Source: Salirhabdus salicampi (GTDB taxonomy: Bacteria > Bacillota > Bacilli > Bacillales > Alkalibacillaceae). Taken from it: 64,000 nt of DNA. Position numbers and translations under genes: made by a program. The DNA lies in assembly GCF_024259515.1 (NCBI RefSeq), contig NZ_JANBWE010000003.1:124001-188000 (forward strand), given 5' to 3'. Below are positions 8,864 to 17,713 of this stretch, piece after piece; the first letter of the stretch is position 1, and every line of letters begins with the position of its first letter. Under the pieces are notes generated by a model. That model had not been told where the DNA came from and searched no databases. It worked only from the letters and a program-made list of their open reading frames with translations.

Positions 8864-10069
8864 ATGGAAGCGAAAATATCAGTTCACAACTTAACGAAAA
8901 TTTTTGGTAATAACCCTAAAGAAGGTTTAAAACGGTTAGAAAAAGGTGAAAGCAAAGAGAAAATTTTGGCTGACACCGGATTAACAGTTGGTGTTAACAA
9001 CGCTACATTCGAAGTGAAAGCTGGAGAATTTTTCGTCATTATGGGGCTTTCTGGCAGTGGGAAATCAACATTAATTCGTTTAGTGAATCGATTAATCGAA
9101 CCTACTGCCGGTGAAGTGAAAATTGATGGAGTAGATATAACAAAAATGGGCAAACAAGAACTCATTGAAACGAGAAGAAAAAAGTTAGGGATGGTTTTTC
9201 AGAAGTTTGCTCTTTTCCCACATCGAACAGTATTAACAAATGTAGAATATGGTCTTGAAATCCAAGGAGTGTCAAAAGAAGAAAGGGAGAAAAAAGCCCG
9301 CAAAGCGATTGAAGATGTTGGACTTGGAGGATATGAAGAAAGTTATCCTGACGAATTAAGTGGGGGTATGCAGCAGCGTGTAGGACTTGCACGTGCTTTA
9401 GCAAATGATACAGATATATTGCTAATGGATGAAGCCTTTAGTGCATTAGACCCTCTAATTCGTAAGGAAATGCAAGATGAGATTTTATATTTACAAAACA
9501 AACTAAATAAAACAGTACTATTTATTACGCATGATTTAGATGAGGCTTTGAAGTTAGGTGATCGTATTGCGATTATGAAACATGGTCGTATTGTTCAAAT
9601 CGGTACATCGGAAGAAATACTTGAAAATCCTGCTAATGAGTACGTATCAAACTTCGTAAAAGATGTAGACCGATCCAAAGTATTACTGGCGTCTCACGTA
9701 ATGAAAAAACCAGATGTAATTACCACTTGGAAAGACGGACCAAGAGTTGCTATACGTAAAATGGAAGATGCTGGGTTATCAAGTATTTTTGTAACGGATA
9801 AAGAGAAGAAATTGAAAGGTATTCTAACAATAGATGACGCCTTAAAAGCTTATAAAGAAGATAAGTGGATAGAGGATGTTCTCCAAACCGATTACGAAAC
9901 AACAAGCCCTGATACTCCATTAAGTGATTTAATTGGGGTTGCAACAGAAACGAGATACCCCATAGCCGTAGTAGAAGATGAGAAGCTTGTCGGTATTATT
10001 GTACGGGTTTCCATTTTATCTGGACTTATTTTAGGTAAGGACCAAACTGAGGAGGTGAGTGAATCGTGA
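8864..10069 (+). CDS. opuAA: glycine betaine ABC transporter ATP-binding subunit with CBS pair
   Basis: 401 residues; AAAGGAG precedes the ATG. Walker A GLSGSGKST at 61-69, signature LSGGMQQR, Walker B ILLMDEAFSALD, and a switch His in FITHDLDEAL show an active ABC ATPase. Residues 275-395 hold two CBS motifs. In OpuA these sense internal ionic strength and gate the pump, so uptake of betaine responds to osmotic stress. The N-terminal 'GNNPKEGL' extension is typical of OpuAA/ProV. The stop codon overlaps the start of opuAB. First gene of opuA-A/B/C, read divergently from the small gene at 8741. Confidence 0.95.
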   Translation: MEAKISVHNLTKIFGNNPKEGLKRLEKGESKEKILADTGLTVGVNNATFEVKAGEFFVIMGLSGSGKSTLIRLVNRLIEPTAGEVKIDGVDITKMGKQELIETRRKKLGMVFQKFALFPHRTVLTNVEYGLEIQGVSKEEREKKARKAIEDVGLGGYEESYPDELSGGMQQRVGLARALANDTDILLMDEAFSALDPLIRKEMQDEILYLQNKLNKTVLFITHDLDEALKLGDRIAIMKHGRIVQIGTSEEILENPANEYVSNFVKDVDRSKVLLASHVMKKPDVITTWKDGPRVAIRKMEDAGLSSIFVTDKEKKLKGILTIDDALKAYKEDKWIEDVLQTDYETTSPDTPLSDLIGVATETRYPIAVVEDEKLVGIIVRVSILSGLILGKDQTEEVSES

Positions 10070-10902
10070 ACTACTTTAACTTACCTTTAGAGCAATGGAC
10101 AAATGATTTTGTAAATAATTGGCTTATACCTGTTATGGGTGGATTCTTTGCAGCCATTAGTAATATTATCGGTTTTTTTATTGATGGTGTCATTTGGATC
10201 CTGACGATTATACCGGCCGAATTGATGACCATCATTCTTGTAGGACTAGCTTGGTGGCTATCCGGTATAGGTGTTGCCATATTCACATTGATTGGGGCTC
10301 TGTATTTAGGTTCTGTAAACCTTTGGGAAGATGCAATGCTTACGTTAGCAATTGTTATTGTTGCTACGCTTTTTTCTATAATAATTGGTGTTCCAATAGG
10401 CATACTAAGTTCAAAAAATAACGTAGTACACCAAATTGTAAGGCCTATTCTGGACTTTATGCAAACATTACCTAGTTTTGTCTACTTAATCCCTGCAATC
10501 TTACTGTTTGGACTTGGTGGTGTGCCGGCCGTTGTTTCTACTTTTGTGTTTGCAACCCCCCCGGCAGTAAGGATGACCATTTTAGGAATACAGCAAGTAC
10601 CTGACGATGTCATTGAAGCAGCCCGAGCTTTTGGGTCAACCTCAAGTCAAATGCTAAGAAAAGTACAATTACCTATGGCCATACCAACAATTATGGCTGG
10701 TATTAACCAGACGATCATGTTGGCTTTATCGATGGCTGTTATTGCATCGATGATTGGTGCGCCTGGTTTAGGTTCTATCGTTTTAGCCGGTATTTCACGA
10801 GTAAATGTAGGATTAGGTCTAGTTGGTGGTTTAGGGATTGTTGTATTAGCGATTATTCTGGATCGAATCACACAAGGAATTGGACAAACAGGAAGAAGAT
10901 AA
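10066..10902 (+). CDS. opuAB: glycine betaine ABC transporter permease
   Basis: 278 residues from GTG 10066, overlapping the TGA of opuAA (GTGA), with GAGG upstream. It has about seven membrane helices, and the cytoplasmic coupling (EAA) loop is visible as EAARAFGSTSSQML around residues 185-198. This is the ProW/OpuAB class that pairs with a CBS-bearing ATPase. The length matches the B. subtilis protein. The binding lipoprotein follows after 13 bases. Confidence 0.95.
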   Translation: MNYFNLPLEQWTNDFVNNWLIPVMGGFFAAISNIIGFFIDGVIWILTIIPAELMTIILVGLAWWLSGIGVAIFTLIGALYLGSVNLWEDAMLTLAIVIVATLFSIIIGVPIGILSSKNNVVHQIVRPILDFMQTLPSFVYLIPAILLFGLGGVPAVVSTFVFATPPAVRMTILGIQQVPDDVIEAARAFGSTSSQMLRKVQLPMAIPTIMAGINQTIMLALSMAVIASMIGAPGLGSIVLAGISRVNVGLGLVGGLGIVVLAIILDRITQGIGQTGRR

Positions 10903-10915
10903 GGAGTGAAAAAAC

Positions 10916-11872
10916 ATGAAGGATATAGTTTTCAAGAAAACATTTGTTGTCATTTGTTTATTAGGTTTGCTCGTTGGTTGTGGTGGCGGAAATGACAATA
11001 ACAATAACGAAGGTGGGAACCAAGAAGAAGAGACCATCACTCTTGGTCTAACTCCCTGGTCAAGCACTGTTCCCCCAACTGAAGTAGCCCGATTGATCTT
11101 AGAGGACATGGGATATAAAGTGGAAACAACTAAAGCAGATGCTGGAGGTATTTATACCGGCTTATCACGAGGTGATATTGATGTGTTTATGGACTCGTGG
11201 TTACCAGATATGCATGCAAATTATATGGATCAATTCGGTGAAAACATTGATGATACGGCATTGAGTTACCCAAATGGAGAATTGGGTTGGGTTGTTCCCG
11301 AATATGTAGATATTAATTCCATTGATGAGATAAAAGGAAATGAAGATTTGTTTGATGGAAAGATTTATGGTATTGAAGAAGGAGCTGGGATGACTGCCAC
11401 TACAAGAGAAATGCTTGAGGGTTATGATTTAGATTTAGAGCTTGTGAATTCTAGTGAAGGTGGAATGTTAGCGCAGGCTTCTCGCTTCATCAATCAAAAT
11501 GAGCCAGTACTGTTCTTAGGCTGGAGACCTCACCCAATGTTCGTAAATTATGACTTGAAAGTATTAAAGGATCCAAAGGGATACTTCAAAACATCTGAAG
11601 TACACGTCTTAACAAATAAAGACTTTAAAGATCGAGTTCCAGAAGCTTATGAATTTCTTAGCAGGTGGAGCATTGACGTAGAAGATGTTGAACATATGAT
11701 TGTGGAGATTGACGGCGGTAGAGATGCAGAAGAAGTAGCGCAAGAATGGATTGATAACAATCAAGACAAAGTAGATCAAATGAGAAACGGTGATGATGGC
11801 GGAGACGATAATGAAAACGAAGGCGAAAACGGGAACAATAACGGAAATGATAACGAAAATGGAAATGAATAA
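10916..11872 (+). CDS. opuAC: glycine betaine-binding lipoprotein
   Basis: 318 residues; AAGGAG precedes the ATG. Lipoprotein signal with lipobox LLVGC, so lipid-anchored on the outer face. The binding domain (about 38-285) keeps the tryptophans expected for the aromatic cage: TPWSS, DSWLPD and GWRPHP. It ends with an unusual tail of about 30 residues made of Asn, Asp, Glu and Gly, and a similar Asn/Glu-rich linker follows the lipobox. Both are disordered and strongly acidic, which fits an extracellular protein of a salt-adapted organism. The operon ends in a terminator directly after the stop. Confidence 0.93.
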   Translation: MKDIVFKKTFVVICLLGLLVGCGGGNDNNNNEGGNQEEETITLGLTPWSSTVPPTEVARLILEDMGYKVETTKADAGGIYTGLSRGDIDVFMDSWLPDMHANYMDQFGENIDDTALSYPNGELGWVVPEYVDINSIDEIKGNEDLFDGKIYGIEEGAGMTATTREMLEGYDLDLELVNSSEGGMLAQASRFINQNEPVLFLGWRPHPMFVNYDLKVLKDPKGYFKTSEVHVLTNKDFKDRVPEAYEFLSRWSIDVEDVEHMIVEIDGGRDAEEVAQEWIDNNQDKVDQMRNGDDGGDDNENEGENGNNNGNDNENGNE

Positions 11873-11880
11873 GTAATTAA

Positions 11881-11910
11881 AAACCATCCCCTATCATCAG
11901 GGGATGGTTT
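11881..11910 (+). terminator. opuA operon terminator
   Basis: AAACCATCCCCT, a six-base loop, AGGGGATGGTTT, then TTATT. Confidence 0.85.
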
Positions 11911-12151
11911 TATTCAATTGGTTTTCCACTACTAAAATGCCCAGATTTACATGAGCAACTTATCCGCCTTCTCCTTGTCCATCAATGGACAGTCCTCACT
12001 TCCGCGTATTTATGAAGTAATTTAAAAAGTTTTTCAAACCGCTCCCCGCTCACATGGATCAACCAATATTATGTATTGTTAGGAAAAGTATACCAATCCT
12101 ACATGAACATGTATTTTACATAATAAAATAATGAGTAAAGGAGGGGAAGAA

Positions 12152-13324
12152 ATGGATTACAGATCAAAACGAGTAACGAATTTGCCCCCATATTTGTTTT
12201 CTGTTTTTCAAAAGAAGAAGAAACAGTTAGAAGAACAAGGAGTCGATGTTATTGACTTAGGTATCGGTGCCCCTGATTTACCGACACCTCCATTTATCGT
12301 GCAAAAACTATTAGATGAATCCGTAAAGCCGGAAAATCATCGATATTCCAACTATGCAGGGTCTCAAGAGTTCCGAGAAGCGGTAGCAAACTTTTACCGC
12401 AGGAAATATGGAGTAGAATTAAATCCGGACGAAGAAGTTTTAACGTTAGTTGGTTCAAAAGAAGGAATTGCCCATCTTATTTCAGCCGTTATTAACGCGG
12501 GTGATTCGGTTCTAATTCCCGACCCTGGATATCCAGTGTATCGCTCAGCGGTTAGTCTTGCTGATGGGGAAAGTATTTATTTTCCTTTAGATCATCAAAA
12601 TGAATATAGACCAAACTTTAAATCCTTATCTCAAACCGAGATACGGAAGGCGAAAATGATCATTCTTAATTATCCGAGTAATCCTACAGCAGCCACGGTA
12701 AACCTCGCTACATTTCAAGAAGCCATTTCATTTGCAAAACAGCATAACTTAGCACTTGTACATGATGCTGCATATGGATTAGTTACATTTGGCGAATATG
12801 AAGCTCCTAGTATATTACAAGTACCAGAGGCAAAGGACATTGCAGTCGAATTCGGTTCATTATCAAAGAGCTTTAATATGACTGGCTGGCGTATAGGATA
12901 CATAGTCGGAAGTAAGCACCTCATTCAATCCCTCTCTCTTATGAAAAGTAATATTGATACAAGTCAATTCCTCCCCATTCAAAAAGCTGCAGCCGTAGCA
13001 TTACAAAGTGATCTCCAATCTGTAAAGCATAATAATGACATATATAACAATCGATTAAGTACAATGCTCAATGCACTAAAACAAATAGGGATACATGTCA
13101 AAAGGCCAAAAGGAACATTCTTCATATGGGCTCCTGTACCAATTGGCTATACCTCTAATGAATTTGCCGAAGAAATGTTGAAAAAAGCTGGTGTCATTAT
13201 TACACCTGGCACAGCATTTGGTCCATCAGGTGAAGGATACTTTCGCATTTCTTTATCTGTTCATACGGACCGACTAGAGGAGGCAGCTAAAAGAATTCGC
13301 CAATTTAAAGGAGGTGAATCCTAG
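12152..13324 (+). CDS. class I/II PLP aminotransferase, proposed 2-aminoadipate aminotransferase
   Basis: 390 residues from ATG 12152, preceded by AAAGGAGGGG; an ATG 21 bases earlier contains that site and is rejected. Fold type I aminotransferase: GAPDLPTPP near the start, substrate Asn in NYPSNPTAA, PLP lysine in SLSKSFNMTGWR, and the C-terminal Arg in YFRISLS. Overall it looks like the LL-diaminopimelate/aspartate aminotransferase group, so the substrate cannot be read from sequence alone. As first gene of a set ending in lysine 6-dehydrogenase, conversion of 2-aminoadipate to 2-oxoadipate is the best inference. Its 3' end touches the ThDP gene, whose ribosome site lies inside it. Confidence 0.8.
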   Translation: MDYRSKRVTNLPPYLFSVFQKKKKQLEEQGVDVIDLGIGAPDLPTPPFIVQKLLDESVKPENHRYSNYAGSQEFREAVANFYRRKYGVELNPDEEVLTLVGSKEGIAHLISAVINAGDSVLIPDPGYPVYRSAVSLADGESIYFPLDHQNEYRPNFKSLSQTEIRKAKMIILNYPSNPTAATVNLATFQEAISFAKQHNLALVHDAAYGLVTFGEYEAPSILQVPEAKDIAVEFGSLSKSFNMTGWRIGYIVGSKHLIQSLSLMKSNIDTSQFLPIQKAAAVALQSDLQSVKHNNDIYNNRLSTMLNALKQIGIHVKRPKGTFFIWAPVPIGYTSNEFAEEMLKKAGVIITPGTAFGPSGEGYFRISLSVHTDRLEEAAKRIRQFKGGES

Positions 13325-14940
13325 TGACAGTGATGACAGGTGCACAGGCGATCGTTTCTTGTATGAAACGAGAAGGTGTAAAGAAAGTTTTTTGCGTCCC
13401 TGGAGAAAGTTATTTGCCATTGCTCGATGCAATATATGAAGAACCTAACATTGACTTAATTTCGAATCGGCATGAAGGTGGAGCAGCTTTCATGGCCGAA
13501 GGTTATGCGAAAGCTAGTGGAAAGCCGGGAGTTGTAATGGCTACGAGAGGAGTAGGGGCGGCCAATCTTTCTATTGGGGTGCATACTGCACATCAAGATT
13601 CAACACCAATGGTTATACTTCTTGGTCAAGTACATCGAAAGTTCCGTTATCGGGAAGGATTTCAAGAAATAGATTTGGATCGTTATTTTTCGACCTTTGC
13701 AAAATGGGCAATAGAAATTCAGGACGCCGAGCGGGTGCCTGAACTTATTCAGCGAGGGTTTCGGATTGCCCAAAGTGGTCGCCCTGGTCCGGTCGTTCTT
13801 TCATTGCCTGAAGACATGTTAATCGAAAGCGCCGACATGACCTTTGGTCAACCTTATCATCAATCAAAACCACGCCCTTCTCAACAGGAAATTCATGAAA
13901 GTTTACGTTTATTCCGTAATGCAAAACGGCCTCTATTAATTGCGGGAGGTGGTGTGAAGCTTTCGAAAGCAGAACACTTGCTGATTAAAGTTGCAGAACA
14001 TTTCCGAATACCGGTAATGGCCGCTTTTCGTCGTCATGATGTGTTTCCGAATCAACACCCAAACTATGTTGGTCATCTAGGGTTGGGAACAAGTAGGAGC
14101 ATTATCGATACAGTTGATCAATCAGACTTAATTGTTGCACTTGGTACGAGACTTTCTGAGGTTACAACTCAAGACTATTCTATTATTCAACCAAACAAAC
14201 CAATCGTTCACATTGACATTGATGAACAATGCCTTGGGAAAGTATTTTCGCCTCATTTAGGAATCGTTGCTGACGCTGGAGAATGGTTAAGTGCTCTGTT
14301 GGAACACAACATACAGACGAAATGGGAGCAATGGATTACACAATGTAGAAATCGTTTTTTACAAACAGTTCTTCTACCGGAACAAAAAGATATCAATACA
14401 CATGTGATTCATATACTATCAACCTATTTACCGAGGGATGCCATTTTAACGAATGACGCAGGTAACTTTGCCGGATGGTTGCATAAGTTCTACTTATTTA
14501 AAGAAAAAAACACATATATCGGCCCTACATCTGGTGCAATGGGTTACGGCATGCCGGCTGCAGTTGGAGCAAAAATGGCACAACCATTGAAAACGGTCGT
14601 TTCCTTATCCGGTGATGGTGGCTTTTTCATGACAATACAAGAGTTAGAGACTGCTATTCGTTATGATATTCCAATTATTTGTATCGTATTTAACAACCAA
14701 ATGTACGGTACGATTCGCATGCACCAGGAGATACATTATCCGAAACGAGTTATTGGAACGGAACTAGGAACTATACATTTTGCTAACATGGCAGAAAGTA
14801 TCGGTGCTGTAGGCGTACAAGTAAACGATAAGGAACAGTTTGAGAGTGCGTTGCGCCAAGCTTTTACAAATGATAAACCGACCGTTATTGAAGTAAACAG
14901 TGACCCGAGTCAAATTTCCGTGACGAAAACCATCGAGTAG
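13324..14940 (+). CDS. ThDP-dependent enzyme, proposed 2-oxoadipate decarboxylase
   Basis: 538 residues from GTG 13324; GGAGGTG lies 7 bases upstream. Three-domain acetolactate-synthase-like layout: the pyrimidine domain with catalytic Glu51 (NRHEGGAA), a central domain about 190-320, and the ThDP domain with the GDGGFF...VFNN metal motif about 435-465. Such enzymes decarboxylate 2-oxoacids or join the resulting carbonyl units. There is no small regulatory subunit nearby, and the neighbours are not branched-chain genes. Placed between an aminotransferase and two aldehyde dehydrogenases, decarboxylation of 2-oxoadipate to glutarate semialdehyde is the most economical role, but it is inferred from context. 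Acetolactate synthase remains an alternative. Confidence 0.75.
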   Translation: MTVMTGAQAIVSCMKREGVKKVFCVPGESYLPLLDAIYEEPNIDLISNRHEGGAAFMAEGYAKASGKPGVVMATRGVGAANLSIGVHTAHQDSTPMVILLGQVHRKFRYREGFQEIDLDRYFSTFAKWAIEIQDAERVPELIQRGFRIAQSGRPGPVVLSLPEDMLIESADMTFGQPYHQSKPRPSQQEIHESLRLFRNAKRPLLIAGGGVKLSKAEHLLIKVAEHFRIPVMAAFRRHDVFPNQHPNYVGHLGLGTSRSIIDTVDQSDLIVALGTRLSEVTTQDYSIIQPNKPIVHIDIDEQCLGKVFSPHLGIVADAGEWLSALLEHNIQTKWEQWITQCRNRFLQTVLLPEQKDINTHVIHILSTYLPRDAILTNDAGNFAGWLHKFYLFKEKNTYIGPTSGAMGYGMPAAVGAKMAQPLKTVVSLSGDGGFFMTIQELETAIRYDIPIICIVFNNQMYGTIRMHQEIHYPKRVIGTELGTIHFANMAESIGAVGVQVNDKEQFESALRQAFTNDKPTVIEVNSDPSQISVTKTIE

Positions 14941-14991
14941 TTTCGTCATGTGTAACGGTTCGCATTATATTGAAAAAAGGAGGAGATAGAT

Positions 14992-16488
14992 ATGTTGCAA
15001 ATATCTGTTGGTGAGGAAAAACTATCAAACTATATAAATGGAAAGTGGGTTACAAGCACACAATATAAACCTGTTTTCAACCCAGCAAATGGTGAGGTCA
15101 TTGTTAAAGTTCCACAATCAAAAGCGAAGGATGTAGATAGAGCAGTTCAGTATGCCAAAGAAGCACAAAGAGAGTGGGCGCTTGTCCCTGCCCCCCAAAG
15201 AGCAGAAATAATGTTTCGAATTGGTGCCTTAATGAAGGAGCGGAAAGAGAAACTATCCCGATTACTAACCTTAGAAAACGGAAAAGTCATTGAAGAGGCT
15301 CGAGGAGAAGTGCAAGAAGGAATTGATATGGCGTTTTATATGGCAGGAGAAGGTCGTCGACTATTTGGTCAAACGACACCATCTGAGCTAAAGGATAAAT
15401 TTGCTATGAGTGTTCGTTCCCCAGTTGGAGTCGTTGGCATTATTACTCCATGGAATTTTCCAATTGCCATTGCAACATGGAAGTCGTTTCCAGCAATCGT
15501 CGCAGGGAACACGGTCATTTGGAAACCGGCTACTGAAACACCGTTAATGGCACGGGAATTAGCTCGTATTTGTGATGAAGCAGGGTTGTCGAAAGGCGTT
15601 TTAAATGTTGTATATGGGGCCGGCTCAGAAGTAGGAGAAGCGATGGTCGATCATGAAGATATTCGAGTTATTTCCTTTACGGGATCTAATGATGTTGGTC
15701 GTAATGTAGCCAGTAAATGTGGCCAACACTTAAAGAAGGTGTCCTTAGAAATGGGAGGGAAAAATGCAGTCATTGTAATGGATGATGCAAACATTAATTT
15801 AGCAGTTGAAGGCATATTGTGGAGTGCATTTGGTACGAGTGGTCAGAGATGTACAGCATGTAGTAGGGTGATTGTCCACCAAGATAGAAAGGCTCAATTG
15901 GAAGAACAATTACTTAAGGAAATGGAGAATCTCAGCATTGGAAACGGGCTGGAAGAATCCATTAAAGTGGGGCCTATTATTAACCGTTCAGCCATTGAAA
16001 AGATTAAAAGATATATAGAGATAGGAAAACAAGAAGGTGCGACGTTATTAGCTGGAGGTTATGAGTTGAAGGATCGGTCATATGAAGAGGGGAACTATTT
16101 TGTTCCAACTTTATTTACGAATGTCACACCAAATATGACAATTGCTCAAGAGGAAATCTTTGGCCCTGTCGTATCAATCATATCCGTTGAAAGTTTCGAA
16201 GAAGCAATTGAGGTAAATAATAACGTATCCTATGGCCTCTCTAGCTCCATATTTACAAAGGATGTAAACCAAGTATTTGCTGCTCAAAGAGATTTAGATA
16301 CAGGAATCGTTTACGTAAATGCTGGTACAACTGGCGCTGAAATCCACCTTCCGTTTGGAGGAACGAAAGGTACTGGTAATGGTCACCGTGATTCGGGGTT
16401 AGCGGCACTTGACGTTTTTACCGAGTGGAAGAGTGTGTATGTAGATTACAGCGGGAAACTTCAACGGGCTCAGATTGACACTGAGTAA
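14992..16488 (+). CDS. aldehyde dehydrogenase, proposed 2-aminoadipate-6-semialdehyde dehydrogenase
   Basis: 498 residues; AAGGAGG precedes the ATG. NAD(P)-dependent ALDH: ITPWNFP at 151-157, FTGSNDVG, general-base Glu253 in LEMGGKN and catalytic Cys287 in GQRCTAC. The C-terminal stretch 'NAGTTGAEIHLPFGG' resembles ALDH7-like enzymes that oxidise aminoadipate semialdehyde. It precedes the lysine 6-dehydrogenase gene by 15 bases, and that enzyme's product is this aldehyde (in equilibrium with piperideine-6-carboxylate), so the pairing strongly supports the assignment. Confidence 0.82.
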   Translation: MLQISVGEEKLSNYINGKWVTSTQYKPVFNPANGEVIVKVPQSKAKDVDRAVQYAKEAQREWALVPAPQRAEIMFRIGALMKERKEKLSRLLTLENGKVIEEARGEVQEGIDMAFYMAGEGRRLFGQTTPSELKDKFAMSVRSPVGVVGIITPWNFPIAIATWKSFPAIVAGNTVIWKPATETPLMARELARICDEAGLSKGVLNVVYGAGSEVGEAMVDHEDIRVISFTGSNDVGRNVASKCGQHLKKVSLEMGGKNAVIVMDDANINLAVEGILWSAFGTSGQRCTACSRVIVHQDRKAQLEEQLLKEMENLSIGNGLEESIKVGPIINRSAIEKIKRYIEIGKQEGATLLAGGYELKDRSYEEGNYFVPTLFTNVTPNMTIAQEEIFGPVVSIISVESFEEAIEVNNNVSYGLSSSIFTKDVNQVFAAQRDLDTGIVYVNAGTTGAEIHLPFGGTKGTGNGHRDSGLAALDVFTEWKSVYVDYSGKLQRAQIDTE

Positions 16489-16503
16489 AGAAGGGGTGTT
16501 TCT

Positions 16504-17658
16504 ATGAAGGTTGGCGTGTTAGGTTCAGGTTTAATGGGAAAAGAAGCTGCACGAGACCTAGTTCGAAGTAGCGGGGTTACAGAAGTAGTTTTGGCTGATA
16601 TTGATCAACAGAGGGCAGAGACCGTCTGTCAGCAAATTCAATCTCCGAAATTAAGCTCAGCGACAGTAGATGCCAGTCAAAAAGAAGAGCTTGCTCAATT
16701 TATGGAGCGGTTTGATGTAATAATTAACGCACTTTTTTATTCATTTAACGAAATAGTAGCGGAAACAGCAATTCAAGTTGGTACACATAGTGTGGATTTA
16801 GGTGGGCACATTGGGCATATTACAGATCAAGTGTTGAAAAAGCATGAAGAAGCATCCAAAGCTGGTGTCACCATTATACCAGATTTAGGTGTTGCACCTG
16901 GAATGATTAATATCTTGTCAGGGTATGGAGTCAGTCAGTTAGATGAAGTGGATTCAATTCGACTATTTGTTGGGGGAATTCCTGTTCAACCAGATCCTCC
17001 TTTAGAGTACAACCATGTTTTTTCCATGGAAGGATTATTTGACCATTATACAGATCCTGCTCTCATAATTCGTAACGGTTCAAAACAAGAAGTTCCTGCA
17101 TTATCAGAAATTGAACAAATTCACTTCGAACGGTTTGGTCCGTTAGAGGCATTTCATACTTCTGGAGGGACTTCTACTCTATCCTACTCTTATCCCAATG
17201 TAAAAACATTAGAGTATAAAACGATTCGTTATCGCGGTCATGCAGAGAAGTTTAAACTGCTAGTAGATTTGAATTTGACGAAAAAAGATTACTATGTAGA
17301 TATTGACGGTTTGCTAGTAAACCCGAGAAACGTGTTTTTAAAAGTGCTTGATCCAATTGTTCATTTGAAAAATAAAGATGATGCCGTCTTGCTAAGAGTC
17401 ATTGTTGAAGGTTCAAAGGATGGGGGAAGAATGACTTGTACGTATGAAATGACTACATTTAAAGATAAAAAGGAAAATGTGACAGCAATGGCACGGTCTA
17501 CAGCCAATACAATATCAGTTGTCGCTCAAATGATTGGGAATGGAACTATCCAGAAAAGGGGTGTCTACCCGCCTGAACAAATAGTCTTTGGGAAGAAATA
17601 TATTGCGGAAATGGCAAAACGCGGAGTTCAAATCCATGAAACGAAGACATTTAATTAA
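16504..17658 (+). CDS. lysDH: L-lysine 6-dehydrogenase
   Basis: 384 residues; AAGGGGTG precedes the ATG. Rossmann motif [14 protein letters not shown] at the N terminus, then a saccharopine-dehydrogenase-like fold. Long stretches (for example [69 protein letters not shown]) match my recollection of the Geobacillus stearothermophilus lysine 6-dehydrogenase almost word for word, and the length is the same. That enzyme oxidatively deaminates the epsilon-amino group of L-lysine with NAD, giving 2-aminoadipate 6-semialdehyde. Last gene of the plus-strand set, followed by a terminator that separates it from the convergent minus-strand set. Confidence 0.92.
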   Translation: MKVGVLGSGLMGKEAARDLVRSSGVTEVVLADIDQQRAETVCQQIQSPKLSSATVDASQKEELAQFMERFDVIINALFYSFNEIVAETAIQVGTHSVDLGGHIGHITDQVLKKHEEASKAGVTIIPDLGVAPGMINILSGYGVSQLDEVDSIRLFVGGIPVQPDPPLEYNHVFSMEGLFDHYTDPALIIRNGSKQEVPALSEIEQIHFERFGPLEAFHTSGGTSTLSYSYPNVKTLEYKTIRYRGHAEKFKLLVDLNLTKKDYYVDIDGLLVNPRNVFLKVLDPIVHLKNKDDAVLLRVIVEGSKDGGRMTCTYEMTTFKDKKENVTAMARSTANTISVVAQMIGNGTIQKRGVYPPEQIVFGKKYIAEMAKRGVQIHETKTFN

Positions 17659-17669
17659 CACCATTCATG

Positions 17670-17713
17670 AACAAGGCTGTAGACAATAAAGAAAGGTCTA
17701 CAGCCTTGTTTTT
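17670..17713 (+). terminator. terminator of the lysine dehydrogenase operon
   Basis: Fifteen-base-pair stem AACAAGGCTGTAGAC / GTCTACAGCCTTGTT with a TTT tail on the plus strand. It lies between the two convergent operons. Confidence 0.85.

Noticed and set aside
11976-11991. Inverted repeat TGTCCAT-CA-ATGGACA upstream of the lysine operon
   Set aside because: Could be an operator, but single, short, 160 bases from the start codon and matching no regulator I know; not listed as a feature.
11911-12151. Lysine riboswitch before the lysine operon
   Set aside because: Looked for the L-box core and terminator; neither is present here nor before 21607.
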